This document shows positions 1 through 13,914 of a DNA stretch of 64,000 nucleotides, piece by piece. Source of the stretch: Beaufortia kweichowensis (lineage: Eukaryota > Chordata > Actinopteri > Cypriniformes > Gastromyzontidae); contig CM032809.1 of the NCBI GenBank assembly GCA_019155185.1, forward strand, positions 10,065,200-10,129,199. The letters are read 5' to 3'. Every line of letters begins with the position of its first letter. Positions within the stretch are counted from its first letter, which is position 1. The notes beneath the pieces are model-generated. The model worked only from the letters and a program-made list of their open reading frames with translations, was not told where the DNA came from and searched no databases. The translations under genes and the position numbers were made by a program.

Positions 1-2549
1 GGAAGGTTTATTTTTGTGTGAACTATAATGTGGTATATTTTTAAGTGATGTAAAATTGATGAAATAATACAAAATGGTACTTTTATTCAGGGTACGGTCC
101 GAGTTCTCGGTTGAATTGATAATATTGCTTAATATTAAATTTTCTTGTCAGCATGGTTACATGGTCGATGAATGTCCCGCCCCTTTTCCAGTCACTCTGA
201 CACCTGCCCATCTGCTTTCTTTTTGTATCTGCTGTCAAGCTTTTGTAGAAACATTTAAATGAAAGTATTTGTAAACGACATATAAAACAAGAAAATAAAT
301 ACTGTCAGTTTTGATTTCCTGTTGTTTTCTAATGTACACGCAGATTTGAGTGGGTCTAAGCGAAGTGCCGTGTTGTGGTGTCACATCATGATGTGTTGTG
401 TTGATCGTCTTCATGTGCTCCCTCGTTCAATATTCCCTCATTCACATGTTCACACATCCTGCTATCAGTCCTCGGTCTCAGACTCCTGGAGCACTAATGG
501 CTGTTGTCACAAGTTTTACTGCACCCACCCGCTGCGACCATCTGTCTGGTCTCTCCCTCTCTCTCATCAATGATACTTTATTAGCATGTCTGCCAAAATA
601 CAATGTTGCCAAAGCAGTACAGAGTGTATTTAATCTGCAGTATTGGATGATATAGTTGAAGTATGAAATAAAATGAAGCCGTCACCTCCTGTATTCTTTG
701 CTGCGTCACATGCTATAAGCACCGGATATGTCACTTGGAAATAAATTGCTGCTATCTTATCCTCTGACGGCAACAGTTTATCTCGCATGTAAGACCTCGG
801 AGATAAATGATACACTGATTTCTTTTCTTGCTGCAAACGGCTGTGGAGTTATCTCTGGTCATTTCTTATGGCTTTGTTTGAACACGGATGGTAAGATCTG
901 CAGTCCTGGGAGCCAGAGAATGAAATGTCGTTCCCGTTCGGGATACCACAGGTGACTATCGAAAGAAACGATGAACTCGGATCAGATCAGACACTGATCT
1001 AAGCGCAGCTCTAAGTAGGAACGTGTTTATTTGAAGAGCTTTCTATAGAAGTGCTTTCACTTACTATACACCCACACCTTCGCCTTTGTCTTGTCTTGTT
1101 TCACGGTTTCCATAGCGGTCTGTTCTGTGTTGTGACTGCCTGAAGGGACAGAGTTGCAGTAGTGTAAATGCTCCTGAGTGCGTAAGTATATCGTGAGACT
1201 TCAGACTCACGTAGATCATGTTTTCTCATTGTCCAGCACGAGAATTTAAGGGTAGGAGTATGCACCCTGTTGAACACTGTTGGATGCTGCTGGATCTGTA
1301 TTATTGAGTAACATGTCGTGTTTGCGTGTGTCCTCAGGTTTTGCTGAAGGCCTGCGTTGAGACTGCGAGCGGTGTCTGGATTGTAACCACCTCAATGGGC
1401 TGCAACACACACTGAACACTGGAGGCCCGAGCTGAATGAGGTATGATGATGTTTTATACTCTTCTACACGAAAGAAAACTGGGGACAGCAGTGGAATTAG
1501 ATGCAGAACAAATGAAGACAAGTCTTCTGCTTCTCAGATAGAGGTTTAAGAAGAGATCTCAGTAATGTCTTAAACTGTGACAACTTTTGAAAATATCTGA
1601 AAATTTTTTAGGGGAAACATCTGAGACAGTGTTGATACATACCTGAAAAGTTCCTGAGGCAGAAAAAGCAGAATCTGAGCAATAAATAAATCCTCTTGGT
1701 AATGTTGCAATAAAAACTACATGAACCGAAACCAAGACCAGAGTGTGTTGAAACCAAGACGAGACCAAAACTTTTAAGGTTTGAGACCAAGATAATCCAA
1801 GGCCAAATCAGGGTAAGACCGAGTCAAGGCCAATAAGCAAAAAAAATTCATTTTCAATGTTTTCTCATTCACCTAAATATTTGTGCAGTTGTGCTCATGG
1901 TCATGAAAACAGTGATATTGCTTCTTCTGATATTGCTTAATTATGTATTGCATTTTTTGCAATTATATACTGAATTTTGCAGGCATTTGTTGTTAATTTT
2001 GTGAATACTACTTACCGTAAATATTACATCACTGCCTGTAGCCACAAACACATATAGCTTCTGTCAGCCGTGACCTCTAATTCAGATGCGTTTTACTATC
2101 TCCAGCATAGTAAAAACGTAGTTCAAGCTGAGTCCTACTCACCCGTCAACTCAAACCCTGATTGGTGGATGAATAATGCAGTTCTGCCTAGCAACAGAGC
2201 CGTGTTTACCAAACAACACAGCTGGGTCTGAAAGGCACACTTTTTACATTAAAAAGCTTCATAGTTTAATCTGACGAGCCACTCTGAAATTACGCAGGAC
2301 CACACAGGTTTAATCATTCATACTTGCAGTACGGTAACAGGCGTGGAAAAGTGTGAAAGCATTCCAGTGAGTTACATTCCAAATAGTAGCTGTAGTTTAC
2401 TGGTGATTATAGTCGAGGAGGCAAATTCTTTCAAGGCTTGTGTGGTTAATGTGTCTGTGTCTACCTCTGTGTTTAGATATTAGTTTCAGTCTTATATGAA
2501 TTAATCCCATGAGCGCCTCCTGCTGGTTGTTCTTTTTTTTCTTGGTATG

Positions 2550-2760
2550 AATTATAATAGGAAGATTTTTCTTTTTTAGAAAAGAAATACAAAATATTTA
2601 TTGAGAAAATGCATAAAAATCAATGTTTAAAACAGTCTCATTATTTTACCCCGATTCACAATGATAAGCTTATAATTATCTTTTACAAGATGAGCTTTCA
2701 GGTACGATTTCACAGGAAGTGCCAATGTAACGTCATATGATTTCTACCCACGTTAAGAAA
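2550..2760. repeat. Dispersed repeat, copy 1 (pair with 6240-6440)
   Basis: This stretch and 6240-6440 are diverged copies of one sequence in the same orientation. Shared blocks include a run around 'taagcttat..taat', then 'tgagctttc' and 'aggaagtgcca' versus 'aagaaatgcca'. No coding capacity is visible. It is probably a fragment of a non-autonomous element, but the family is not identified. Confidence 0.45.
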
Positions 2761-3141
2761 AGTATGTAAAGTAAGGAAAGTTCAATCGAAAAATGGACAT
2801 AAATTGACAACATGGACTTGGACAAGTTTGCAAAACAAGTTTGATCGTATCATAATATAAAAATTTTAAATGTTTGCATCTTGTGTGCTTCAGTGGAAGC
2901 AACAAACTCTTACCTTTTGTCCAAATAGATTATCAAGGTTACAAGTTTGCGTTTTGATTAGTGAACCAGAAATAATGCAGGATCTTTTTTCTTTTTCATG
3001 TCACATCATAACGTTTCTTTCTTGTTTTTCAAATTCCTAAAATTCTTTTTATATCCAGTTGCAAGTTTGATTTGAATTCCAGAATTTCAGTGTGGTTTCA
3101 AAGGCTTGATATGAGTTCATTTTGAGGAGAATTAATGCAGT

Positions 3142-3144
<3 letters not shown>

Positions 3145-3205
<61 letters not shown>
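3145..3205. repeat. (TC)n microsatellite
   Basis: About 61 bases of uninterrupted TC dinucleotide repeat. It gives a spurious Arg-Glu repeat frame on the minus strand. Confidence 0.97.
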
Positions 3206-3208
<3 letters not shown>

Positions 3209-3968
3209 CTGTCACTCACACTGTTTTTCAGCTCAGACGGCTGTACTGTGCCAATGGCTCCTTTAACCAATCATGGGCTTTTAGAGTAAAAGCTCTCCAC
3301 CAGTAAAAGGTCACTGGCCTCTTAGTGCGCGTGGTGAAGCATAGCAATACATCACACCCCCGCTGCTGGGCTTTATCATCCACATCTCAAGTCGTAATGC
3401 ATTCTGTACATTCCCGTTTCTGTTAAGCATTCATCTGAAGACTGTAGGATTATCAGTTGGCATTTCAAATGTAGTCGCTGGGTGCTCAAAAGACCAGTCT
3501 TTAATATTAGCACTTAACTTAGCCCAGATGAATGGGTCTTTTTTAAAGAAGTTCATGTCTTTGGAATGCATTGATGTCTATAGATATGACATTATCTAGA
3601 AAGATCAAAGCATGGTATGCTTATAAAAGCATTCAGCTGGTAGTCTGTGATCTTCTGAATACCAGACGATTCAAGCTGTTTTTAAATTTTTTCAGCTGTG
3701 CATCCTGAAAATTATGCTTTTGAGGCTCTGGAGCCTTAATGCTGCAAAAGTCTCAGTCTTGTGTTTGTCTTGTGTGTGTGTGAGACTTTAGTGAGTGCGC
3801 GAGGACAGCAGCGCTATTCTTGGCTGCTGGGGGAAGTCTTGGCTTCCCGGCGCATGGGAAAAGTGTTCTTGGCAGAAGTAGTAGTGACATTCCATTGTGC
3901 CTGAGTCCCTCTCCCGCTCGGCACTTATAACTGTGTCCTTTCACACCAAGATCTCAGCGGAGCGCTTT

Positions 3969-4072
<104 letters not shown>

Positions 4073-4455
4073 AATAAATTACTATCGAAACACAAAAGCA
4101 CCTCGCAATCACACGTCTACATTTTCACCCGTTCACAAAGATGTTTTTGCACCTGTTCTCTCTCTAGAAGGATGCTTTTCCCTCTCGATTTAAAAGATTC
4201 ACATGCAGGCACGTATCAAACGAACACTTATTCACCATCTTCCTGGGGTGAATTGTTTTGAATGGAAGGAAGAGGTTCATGTTCGTCCATTAGATATAAT
4301 AAATCGCTCTCTCAGCGCATTGGCTGTTATTTGCTGGAACGGCCTGGAATAACAGTGTCTATAACGCTGTATGGCTCAATTTACTGAACTGCACGAGAAA
4401 GATAAGGGGGTGTCAGAACATAGCAATACAGCACATTGGAAACACTTACTCACTG

Positions 4456-4610
4456 TTGTTTAGATTTTTTCCACATTTTAGAATAGTAGTGAACTCTTTA
4501 AAACCATGAAATAACACAATTGTAACTGTGTCAATTATGTTGTGACTAAAAACAACAAAATAAATGAACACTGTCATATTTGAGCGTCTATAAAAGTTTG
4601 TCTAAACAGC
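4456..4610. mobile_element. Degenerate fish interspersed repeat (relative at 57.55-57.69 kb)
   Basis: This interval matches the reverse complement of 57548-57690. Both contain 'acattttaga.tagtagt.aact', 'aataacacaatt', 'aattatgttgtgactaaaa' and 'aaataaatgaacact' in the same order. It has no ORF. The layout resembles a very widespread fish transposon remnant, but its class cannot be settled from sequence alone. Confidence 0.5.
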
Positions 4611-6239
4611 ACTATCTAATTTCTATCTATGCTGGACTCTTATTGGCTGTTATTAAAGTGATCTTGTTCTGAGAACTGATAGTATCAGTATGAATTCAAG
4701 ATCTAGACACTTCTGAACAGACACTTGTTTTTACAGTTCAAGGATTAACAATCCATTACACTAGACACAAATGCAGATGTTATCTCTTTCGTTACATGTT
4801 ACATTAATCCTCACACAGAATCTTCGTGGCTACAGATTCAGAAGCCCGGATAGTTTCAGCTTGTTCTTAGAAAACCAATTATATGTTATATTATATCTCC
4901 AAACAAGTTCCAAGAGGCAAGAGATTTGTTGCTGCACGTGAAAGGTGACCCGATAGAGGTGTGATAGAACTCAAAGCGGCTCTGAGGTCAAGGGTGGGAC
5001 GCTTCATGCAAAGGACAGCCTGGTTACTAAGTGCATGTGTTGTAAAAGTGAAAACATACAAGTTCATGGTTATTTTTGACATCATTTCCTTTGAAAACAG
5101 GGTCAAGGTGAAGGGAATCACTGTGAGATGGCAAACTTAATATTCTGAGAAATGTTGCTGCTTGATTCTTACAATCCTTCTTGGTTCACTAAAAGGCAAC
5201 GTCGAATCTGAACTATTGAGTTTACGTTTGACATTTTTTACAATTTTGTGTAAGCCTTTACAGGTAGAGGAATAATCTGGTTATGAATAAAAAATATAGC
5301 CCAAATTGTAACAAAAAAGTATTGACATATTTTCTGGTTGTCAAACTTAATGTAGCGTGTCTAATGATGTAATGAACTACAGCTGTAGTTCTTTTCCTAG
5401 AACACCCGTGTGAACTTGAGAAAGGAACTGACTTTGAACTGAAGTTAATTCTGAGAAGTCTAACATCATTTGTGTACAAATGACACATTGTTGCTATTCT
5501 AAATCCATTAACTTGGCTTACGTGTCCAAATGCTTTTTGAGGCCTTTAAATACAAGGTTTGTCTGTACAAAACATGTACAGACAGTGTCCTCGAACCGGC
5601 CCTCGCGCCCCTTTGTATGGCCGGCACTGTGGAGTCAAATAAGGCCACTGCGAGGACCATTACTGTCATCCCATTTTGTCACAATGCAAACCCCCCCTCC
5701 ATCTTTACAGTCCTGTGCTGTTCTCTCAGTTACATAAAGACTTCTCTGCATGATTTACGCTGTGTGAAAAGCTTTGAACGGGCCTTCACGCTGTGCCTTG
5801 GTGCTAATTATGTATATGTTCATCTGAGCTTTAGTTTCTAAGCTGTGATGTTCTGCGTGTTTCTGCGTGATGCAGGTGTAAGTCGGACACAGAGGTCGGT
5901 TTTCTCTTCTGTGCAGTCGTGATAATGGGATTGTGTTGCCCTGTCTCACGCTGTTAAGGTGTGTGGAGTTCTTTTATGTAAAAGTACAATGTGTGTGGAT
6001 GGGTATTGAAGCAGACAGCTCTCACAGCGGGACTGCCGGCCAGCTGTATGTACATTTCCATACGTGTAAAGACATTGTTTTCATTGACACACAATTGAAT
6101 AGGTGTTTGTTGTTTGGTTGAAAGGCTTGCGGCGCCACTTACTGTAGATAAAAGTGTTATCATCTGCACTGGGGTAGTTGGCAAACATTATATCTATTTC
6201 AGTTGTATTTCAGCTGGAGTTTGTGAGGTTTTGGTTTAG

Positions 6240-6440
6240 AATAAACTAAAATCAGTTATTGAGGAAGTACTTAAAAAGTAGTGTTTGAAACTTTCTTATC
6301 TACCGTCAATTGTCAACAGTAAGCTTATGATAATGATTTATAATTTGAGCTTTCGAAAACAATATTCCAAGAAATGCCAGTTTGATATTATTTGAAGTAT
6401 ATAAAATAACCTGCAGTTTTATATTTTAAACAGAGATGGC
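6240..6440. repeat. Dispersed repeat, copy 2 (pair with 2550-2760)
   Basis: Second copy of the family described at 2550-2760, with the same block order ('gtaagcttat', 'tgagctttc', 'aagaaatgcca'). It is flanked by very AT-rich DNA to about 6.8 kb in which I see no genes. Confidence 0.45.
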
Positions 6441-7799
6441 AATATATACGCAAAAGTTACATATTGCAGCTTTAATATAAATTAAATAATATTCATTTTT
6501 TAATGCTAATTATATTATTTGCTACATTTGCACTAGTTTGTAAATATTTTAAAATATTTCGTTTATCTTATTCATCTTGGTTTATTGTTAAACATTTTTA
6601 AGTCTTTAAAAAAATAATTTTAGGTATTTTTATAAATTAAAGTTTTAAATTAATTGTTTATGTACATTGTTATGAAAATGTGTCAAATATTTCATCTTGA
6701 TTCTTATACCTTTCCATCAATTTATTGTTTCTCATTAAGATTATTAAAATGTAGATGTATTAAATTCATTAACATAAATGTAATGTAAATGTAATTGTAT
6801 ACCTACTGTGCATTGTTTCCCCAGAGCCACAAGGTGGCGTTAGACCTGGTGTGCTATGTTCCCGTTGTAGTTGCTTCCAGCTATATTTAACCTTTGAGTT
6901 CTCCTTCTGTCACTTTTATGTTATCCTTCACATATGAACAGAAAGTGAAAGTTTTCATCCTTTTACACTTCTCTTGCTTTTGTGATGTATTTGTTCAGTA
7001 TTTAAACTGTGTCGTCTGTTTAAAACATCTTCACATAAGTATTTATTTACTTGTAGCTTACCCATCATTGGTTGTGCCTGAATGGTCTTATATAAATCTC
7101 GCTAAGGTTTTATCATGGATTACATGTGTAAAAACAGCCCCGTCTCTTCTCTGCGTGTGTGCGTGTTTGTTGTTCTGCCTCTTATTTGTCACGAGCGTGT
7201 GTATCTATAGTCTGTATTTGTCAGCACATCAGCATGAGAGTGTGTGTACACACTCCTGTGGGATTATCAAGTAATAGAGCGGCTTAGCACTGCTTTGCTT
7301 CATCGTAATCCATCACACATACACACGCACACTTTTATCCCCTTCCTGACACACACTCCACATAGCCGAGGATTTGGGAGCACTTGTGAATGGAGGGATC
7401 GCGACACATTGAATGGTGCTTGGGCAAGACACCAAACCCCGTTGATTGTTTGCGCTAAGTACTAGCAGGCATGTGAAATTGATTTCAGGTCGAAACCAAA
7501 CACGTCATCTTATCTCCAGCACACGTCTGCAGTTATGTGCATTTTATCTGCGTTTTGTGATGGGATTAGAGTTCTTCATTTCTGGAGGTCATTCAGTGCT
7601 AGTTTTAGTTTTTAATGGCAGTCCCATGGCAAGGTCACGTCTGTTGGGATGTGTTCTCATTAGTATGCTTGTTTACTTGGATAGATCATCATCTGTCAGT
7701 CATGTAGTATCGAGGCAAATAGTTAACGGTAACAGGACAAGCATAGTTCTTGAATGAATGTTGAATGTTTTGTTGAAATTGAAGCATATTAAAGGCCTT

Positions 7800-8080
7800 G
7801 TTCTAGGTTTTTTCAATATCGCTTTTTCTGTTATGTGACTCTGTTTGTGAAATCCAGGTTGAAGTCTTATGATCTTATTCTATAATAACAAGCTTTAAAG
7901 TTTGATTTTAATGATTAATCTTACTATAATTTCAATCTTTCACACTGAGTCTTACTCAATAATAAAGATATCAAGGTTATATTTTTACAGTGTTTTTTAT
8001 GTTATGAAGAATGATTTTACATTACATAAACTGATTTAATGATGTATTAAAATTTACTTTAGATGTGTTTTTCAGGATCG
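7800..8080. repeat. Dispersed repeat, copy 1 (pair with 40195-40445)
   Basis: Shares 'atatcaaggttatattttt', followed about 15 bases later by 'ttatgttatgaagaatg', with the interval at 40.2-40.45 kb (same orientation, diverged). It is noncoding and probably an old transposon remnant. Confidence 0.45.
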
Positions 8081-9324
8081 TTAAAGACAACTTTTTTTAA
8101 AATTTTGTCTTATGTCTGTGTTTTATTTACGTACTACAATGTGTTTTTAAAAAAATGCTTTATTAATAAGAACTTAACTTGTACTTAATTCATATAGTGT
8201 ATATCTTGCAAACCATAAATCAAACCACACATATTTGTGTTTGCTTTCACTAAATCTGACATTACCGTGTGTATGGGTGAAACACATTTGTCCCACAATT
8301 CTTTGAATTATAAAAATGCAAGATGTTTTTGATAGGGTATGAATGACTTAAAGCAATTTCTGTTGTTTTTTCAAGATAGGATATTTGATAAGCTGGATTT
8401 CACTTATTTACTGTAGGAGTAAACATGTGAAATATAATTAGTTTTACTGTTAAAAAAATAGAAGTGTATGGTATGTCCTCATTTATATAGATGTGTGTAT
8501 AAATATTTCTGCACTTTGACCGGACCGTCCTCCCTCACTCTCATTTATAGTTACATCCTCAGACTTGGCACAAAGAAAGAACGATAGAGAAAAAGTGAGG
8601 CGGAGAGAAAGACACATTACAGAGTTTTTGATTGGCTTGTGTTAAATTCCAATCCTCTCTCTCTCTCCTCCCACAGTTTCCCATTATCAGAGAAAATGAG
8701 TCCTCTCTGTGTTGGAGAGATCATTCAGAAAGGTACAGTGTACTCAACACAGAAACCCTCCACACCCACACACGACTGCGAGCCGACCGCTTCTGCTCCG
8801 ACTGAAGTGTTGTGGTCTCGCAGACAAGGCTGAGCCGGTGTCCAGCATTCGTGCCGTCACATTGTGCTGCAGGCTTTTTAGTAAGAAGCGTATAAAGTTA
8901 ATCAGCAGTCATTGCTCTCTCTCCTCAGGGCTCAGTATGGGGTTAATACTCCATTCTGTAGCGCTGCTGGGCATGCTGGGTATGACTGTAGCACTGCTCT
9001 CCCCATGCCAATCTGTCTATCCAACCGGCTAATGAGTCATTGTTGGGTTGTTAGCGTGTAGAGCCAGAGAACAGTGATACAGGGCCAGGCGAAGAATATT
9101 TTACATGATTATAGAAAAGATAATAGATATTAGGTAGTGCACCCAAAACTGTTGTTTTTGTACCCATGTGACTTCTTTAGTGTAGTATACAGTTAAAGGA
9201 GAGATTCTGAAAAATGTACAGCATCCAGAATGACAAAAACGATATAGCACAAAAAAATCATTTTATGGTGCTTTTTTGTACTTTTGAAGTCTCCATCCAC
9301 TTTCATTATATGTAACTTTTGTGT

Positions 9325-9430
9325 TTTCTCACCTGGTAAAGAATTGCGTAGGTCATGGGTTCGATCCCAATACACTGAATACCTTGAATCGACTGTAAGT
9401 CACTTTGAATAAAAACGTCTTAAACGCATT
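9325..9430 (+). mobile_element. tRNA-derived SINE fragment
   Basis: Contains a tRNA B-box-like sequence, GGGTTCGATCCC at 9357-9368, then 'gactgtaagtcactttgaat', which resembles the conserved 3' part of common fish tRNA-derived SINEs ('gtaagtcgctttggataaaa'). It appears nested in a degraded small inverted-repeat element: 'acccaaaact' near 9139 and 'gcgaactattcctttaaa' near 9490 look like that element's two ends. Confidence 0.6.
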
Positions 9431-10879
9431 AAACATGTGAATATTGATGTAGATGCATTTTTCAAATGATGACAGGATTTACATTTTGAAGCGAACTATT
9501 CCTTTAAAAGTCATTTATGATGCAAGCACGCTGAGAGTCTTGTGTAATGCACATATGTGCGCGTGGGTGTGCGTAATGCCTATGTAAAGAGCCTTTCGTG
9601 TGTCTCCTTGGCGACGTGTCTCTGGAGTTGATCCCTCGCCGCACAGAGAGACAGAAGCTGAGGGAGGAAAGCCACAACTGAAAGACAGACTCTCAGAGGG
9701 AGTCGCATCCATTCTGTCGCGCACAGGTGCGATCAAAGGCTCGCTGCCATTCACGTCCACTGTAGAAAATGCATATCACTCTGAAGTCATTCTGTGTGTT
9801 TGCTGAAAGAAGTAAAGAGTAGTTGCATTGCAGTTACACACCACTGAATGTTGAAGAGCTTTCCTGTGGCGTATCATTTCAATGAAGTTTCAAACCACTG
9901 CCCTGTCACAATGACACTTTTCACACGCTCCCTTGGATGCCTCAAGTTGCTTGGCCTTGGGATTTTGTCTTCTGCGTAGTAGTAAATATTTGGAAAACGG
10001 ACAGTGTCGGTTCATGCAGTTCATGCTGGACAATAAAACATAGTTCATTTTTTTAAAAGCACAGCTTTAACTTTTTTACCAGGTTACGTATTTGTATTAC
10101 TGTGCAGCACCAATAATATGTTTGGCACTCTGACGTTTGTGTCTTTATAATTTTGACTATAACATTAGCCTCTTGTTATTGAATAAATACACATACATGT
10201 GATTATAACATGTCCTGTTCGTTGCTGTATCATGTCTAATTAGGTAAAGCTGAATTACTGTAAGAATACAGCTGCAAAAGGATGTCCACATCTTTGGTTG
10301 CAATTCGCATTGTGATTTTAACTTGAAATGACTCCACAGAAAAGTAAACAAGCCAATAGTCTGTCTGAGTTGTCTGTAATAATTTCAGAAGCCACTCTAA
10401 AACTTCAAGGGCGGTTTCTTTAACAACAGAGTAAAACAGTAAAAACGGTCTTGCATTGTTTTCTAAAACAATTACAATAAAGATCTACTTTTTAACAAGA
10501 TAATAAATCTTTCAAATTTTTAAATAGCACCTTTATTGAATAAGCTTTTGAATGTGTTTCTTAATTTGCATTTAATTTGTGTCTTGTAAAGAATAATTGA
10601 GGTGTTTTGTTATCGTGTAGTTAGCCTCTGATTTCTTCCGAAGCGAGAGATTGTAATCTGCAGTTTTCCCTGATGCTTCTGTTTTCAGGTTTTCACCATT
10701 TCTTTCATTTTTGTTCTACCTGTTACTGTCAGTCGTCATAATCTCAATCTTTATCTCTCTCTCTCTTTTGCTCACATCCATTTTTCAGTCTCTCAGGTGA
10801 CTGCACGCGCTTCAGAGTAAACACGCAGAAACTAATCGAGTTACCCCGAAGGCCCAGAAATGGAGAGCATAGCTAATTT

Positions 10880-10893
10880 GTTGCTAAGGCAAC
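10880..10893. promoter_or_regulatory. RFX X-box-like palindrome
   Basis: GTTGCTAAGGCAAC is an imperfect inverted repeat matching the RFX-family X-box (GTTGCC-AT-GGCAAC type; one base off perfect symmetry). It lies in a complex, GC-richer patch (10.78-11.13 kb) that also has a CACGTG E-box at 10987-10992. Function is inferred from motif only. Confidence 0.4.
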
Positions 10894-13229
10894 AGACAGA
10901 CCTTCCTGTGCCGCTTGTTTTCTTGACTGCAGTTCAGTAAACAACACACTCTTTTTGCCTAACAAGGGAACTCCTTACATGCACGTCACGTGCCGCTCTT
11001 TAAGTTTACTCGTATTAATGACCCGTGCCGCTCGGAGCACTGGTGACCTCTGACTACATCAGACTTTCCATGACGCAACCCACAGGGACGTATGCAGTCA
11101 CAGGCGGACACGCGTGGAATCAGCACCTGCAGACTTACACAGAATTTAAACAAGCACTATTGACTAAATTTTTCCTGTCGTTTGCCCCCTGTGTGTTTGT
11201 TTAGTAAATACTGGTCTGTGTATGCATTATAGTGGTGGCCAAAAGTGATGTCCGAGGGCACGTTATTTGCTCTTAATGCTACCTCAGGTTTGATTACACC
11301 ATCAAAATATGAGGTGCATGGGACACAATGGGAAAAAACATCTATAATAAATTCACATGAAAACACTAAACTTGATAAAGGTATTTATTTGATTAATTAT
11401 TTGGCATAAAAGAAGGCTACAACGAATAAGGGAATATTGTAGTTGTATATATATATTTACATATTTATAGTATATCTATATAAATATAAAAAATTATTTT
11501 TATAATATACTTTATTATTTAATAATAATAATATACTTTAATATTATAATAAAAATGCTTTCATACATGTTTGTATACTTTTTTATGTCGTTTGTTTTTT
11601 ATATTTAAAAAACATTCTCCTGTGCTTTGACTCAATATGTGTATTTTTTTCTTGCCAAGCCTCCTTAAACTTTCCCAAACTTCAAGCTTAATTTTACACA
11701 GCTACACAACCTGCACACAAAACATGTAGTACACCCAGGGCTGTAGCTAGAGGATTCGGGGCCCCCTGAAAAAATATTGATGTGGGCCCCCACAGAATAC
11801 AATATTTTGTATTCTTACAAAATAACAATCAGATAACAAATAAATGTAAATAAAGGTTTTTACTGTAGTCTACATCTGCAGGACATTACAGTAAGTTTAG
11901 TCTTAATATCATATCACATTGACAGTCTATTTACATGTAACAGAATAAGGTAATGTTGTTGTAAACCCTTTATTTAAAAAGTTAAATATTTATATAAATA
12001 TTACATAAAAAATGCAATTAAGCAATAACTTGTTAAACAATGTTTAAAATCCTCTGCAACTATTCATGACAAACTAATAAAAAAACTAACAAATGTCAAG
12101 ATATTATTAAATAAAACCAATTTTAAAAAGAATAGTTTCTCCCATGAGTCTGATATAATTCATAAATCAAAAAGTAAACATTCAGAAATTGACAAGAATG
12201 CAGTCAAATGTAAAATAAATAAAACCATTAAAATGACTCAGTCTTAATTTTTTAATAAAGATAATTTGCGACAGCCCTGATTACACCTTTTATAATGTAT
12301 TTGATTATATGATGTAAATACAATATTCTCAAAGTTGGCATCACTTTTGTCTACTACCAGGTCTACCAAAAAGATTGGATTACTTTTAGCTCTCGTATCC
12401 CTTTTAAATTTATTTTGCATATTTTCTAAAAAAATCAGCACAGACTAATTTGGCCTGGGCCAAGTAGACAATGTCACTTATGCTGTTATAATCAATGCTT
12501 TCGAGAATTGTTTCTGTGAGAGACTTTATTGCTGTCCGCTCTCACTGCACCATCCACACCACGGCTGAGCAGAATATATATTTATCAAAACTGCTTAGCT
12601 AACTAGGTCATCTAAACAAACTCTCCAGCCTTTAGCTATAGAGCCGAGACGCTGCTCTCTCTACCTCCACCTGCTGGTGAGCTCACAGAACTGCATGTGC
12701 TGAAGATACTATAGCAATAGGATCCTAAAACTCTTTTCTGTAGTATTTAAATCTGGTGTTGAGCTTTGAATGGAGCGGGAGGAGACCTCTGATTGGGATG
12801 AATGATGTGGATGTAGATTGAGCTTAGATTGACATGCCCTTGTGGTTTCCTTGAGCTCACCTAATCCTGGGAACTCTCGGAGGAAGTGTGTGTGGGTCTG
12901 TGTGTGTGTGGGTCTGTGTTTGTGTGCGCTTGTGCTGAAGCGATTATTACCCTCAGCAGTGTGTGGGAGTGCGTTCTTGACGTCCCGGGCATATTTACTC
13001 ATGTGTATATCTCTTCATCACTCTCTGGTTTAATCTCCATCGCTCGCTTTACGACCCCCTCCCTCGCCAGATTTCCCTCTTACTTTCATTCCCTCCCTTT
13101 CTCTTTTTATCTCCTCCCCCCTTCTTTCTCTCTGTCTCTCTTTCATTTTTTGCTCTCTCTTTCTTTAGCAGTGTAGTTTGGGCTAGCTGCCAGCTGGCGT
13201 GTGTCTTTTTTGAATGAATACCTGATGAA

Positions 13230-13533
13230 GTTGGTGGTGCGCAATGAGGTGAGGCGTGGGAGGAGCTGAGTGAGCGAGCGAAAGAGAGATAGAGAGAGAG
13301 CAGGCAGCTGATCGAGGCCTTGCATAACGCACATTTTGAGTGGTGCAGGCAGGGCTCACAGCTCAGGGCTGTCTGTGTGACACTCAGGGCCCGGCGGGAC
13401 AGGGGCCAGCGCCTGGATCACAGCCATGACTTAAACCAGGAAGAATCTTTGTACACGTGGGGAACGCGGCTGTACCTCCAGAAGGTGTCGGGGCAGGGAG
13501 AAAGCTATGCAAATGGCCTTTATAAATGCTATG
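13230..13533 (+). other. Candidate 5' noncoding exon or conserved element of atxn1
   Basis: A GC-richer, non-repetitive block that ends in ATG|GTAAGC, a good splice donor (GT at 13534-13535). It contains an octamer-like 'atgcaaat' at 13507-13514 and several short frames, none resembling a known protein. Given the position 5 kb upstream of the ataxin-1 coding exon and the known multi-exon 5' UTR of ATXN1, an untranslated exon is plausible. A conserved enhancer is equally possible, and no acceptor has been fixed. Confidence 0.3.
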
Positions 13534-13850
13534 GTAAGCTTTAGTTTCTGTTTGTGTTACTGTTAGTTCTTTAGGACGTCTTTCTCAAGTTTGCAAGAAA
13601 TCTAGAAAAAGTAAATTTGTTTGGAAAACTGCATATAGTCTCTATTTTTAGAGGTAAAATTATGCAGCTGTTTACTCAGTTGCTAATGTTTATAATGGTA
13701 AATAATATCTATTAAACTAAATCATAATAAATGTTATATGTTAAATAAATGTAATTATTTAGTAAACTAAATAATAAACTAAACTAAAATGTATAAACTA
13801 AAATGGCTGTGTCAGGAAAAATGTTGGGAAACACCGAGTTGTAGTACAGT

Positions 13851-13860
13851 TCTCTCTCTC

Positions 13861-13909
<49 letters not shown>
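13851..13909. repeat. (TC)n microsatellite
   Basis: About 59 bases of TC repeat with a single TCGC interruption. Confidence 0.95.
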
Positions 13910-13914
<5 letters not shown>

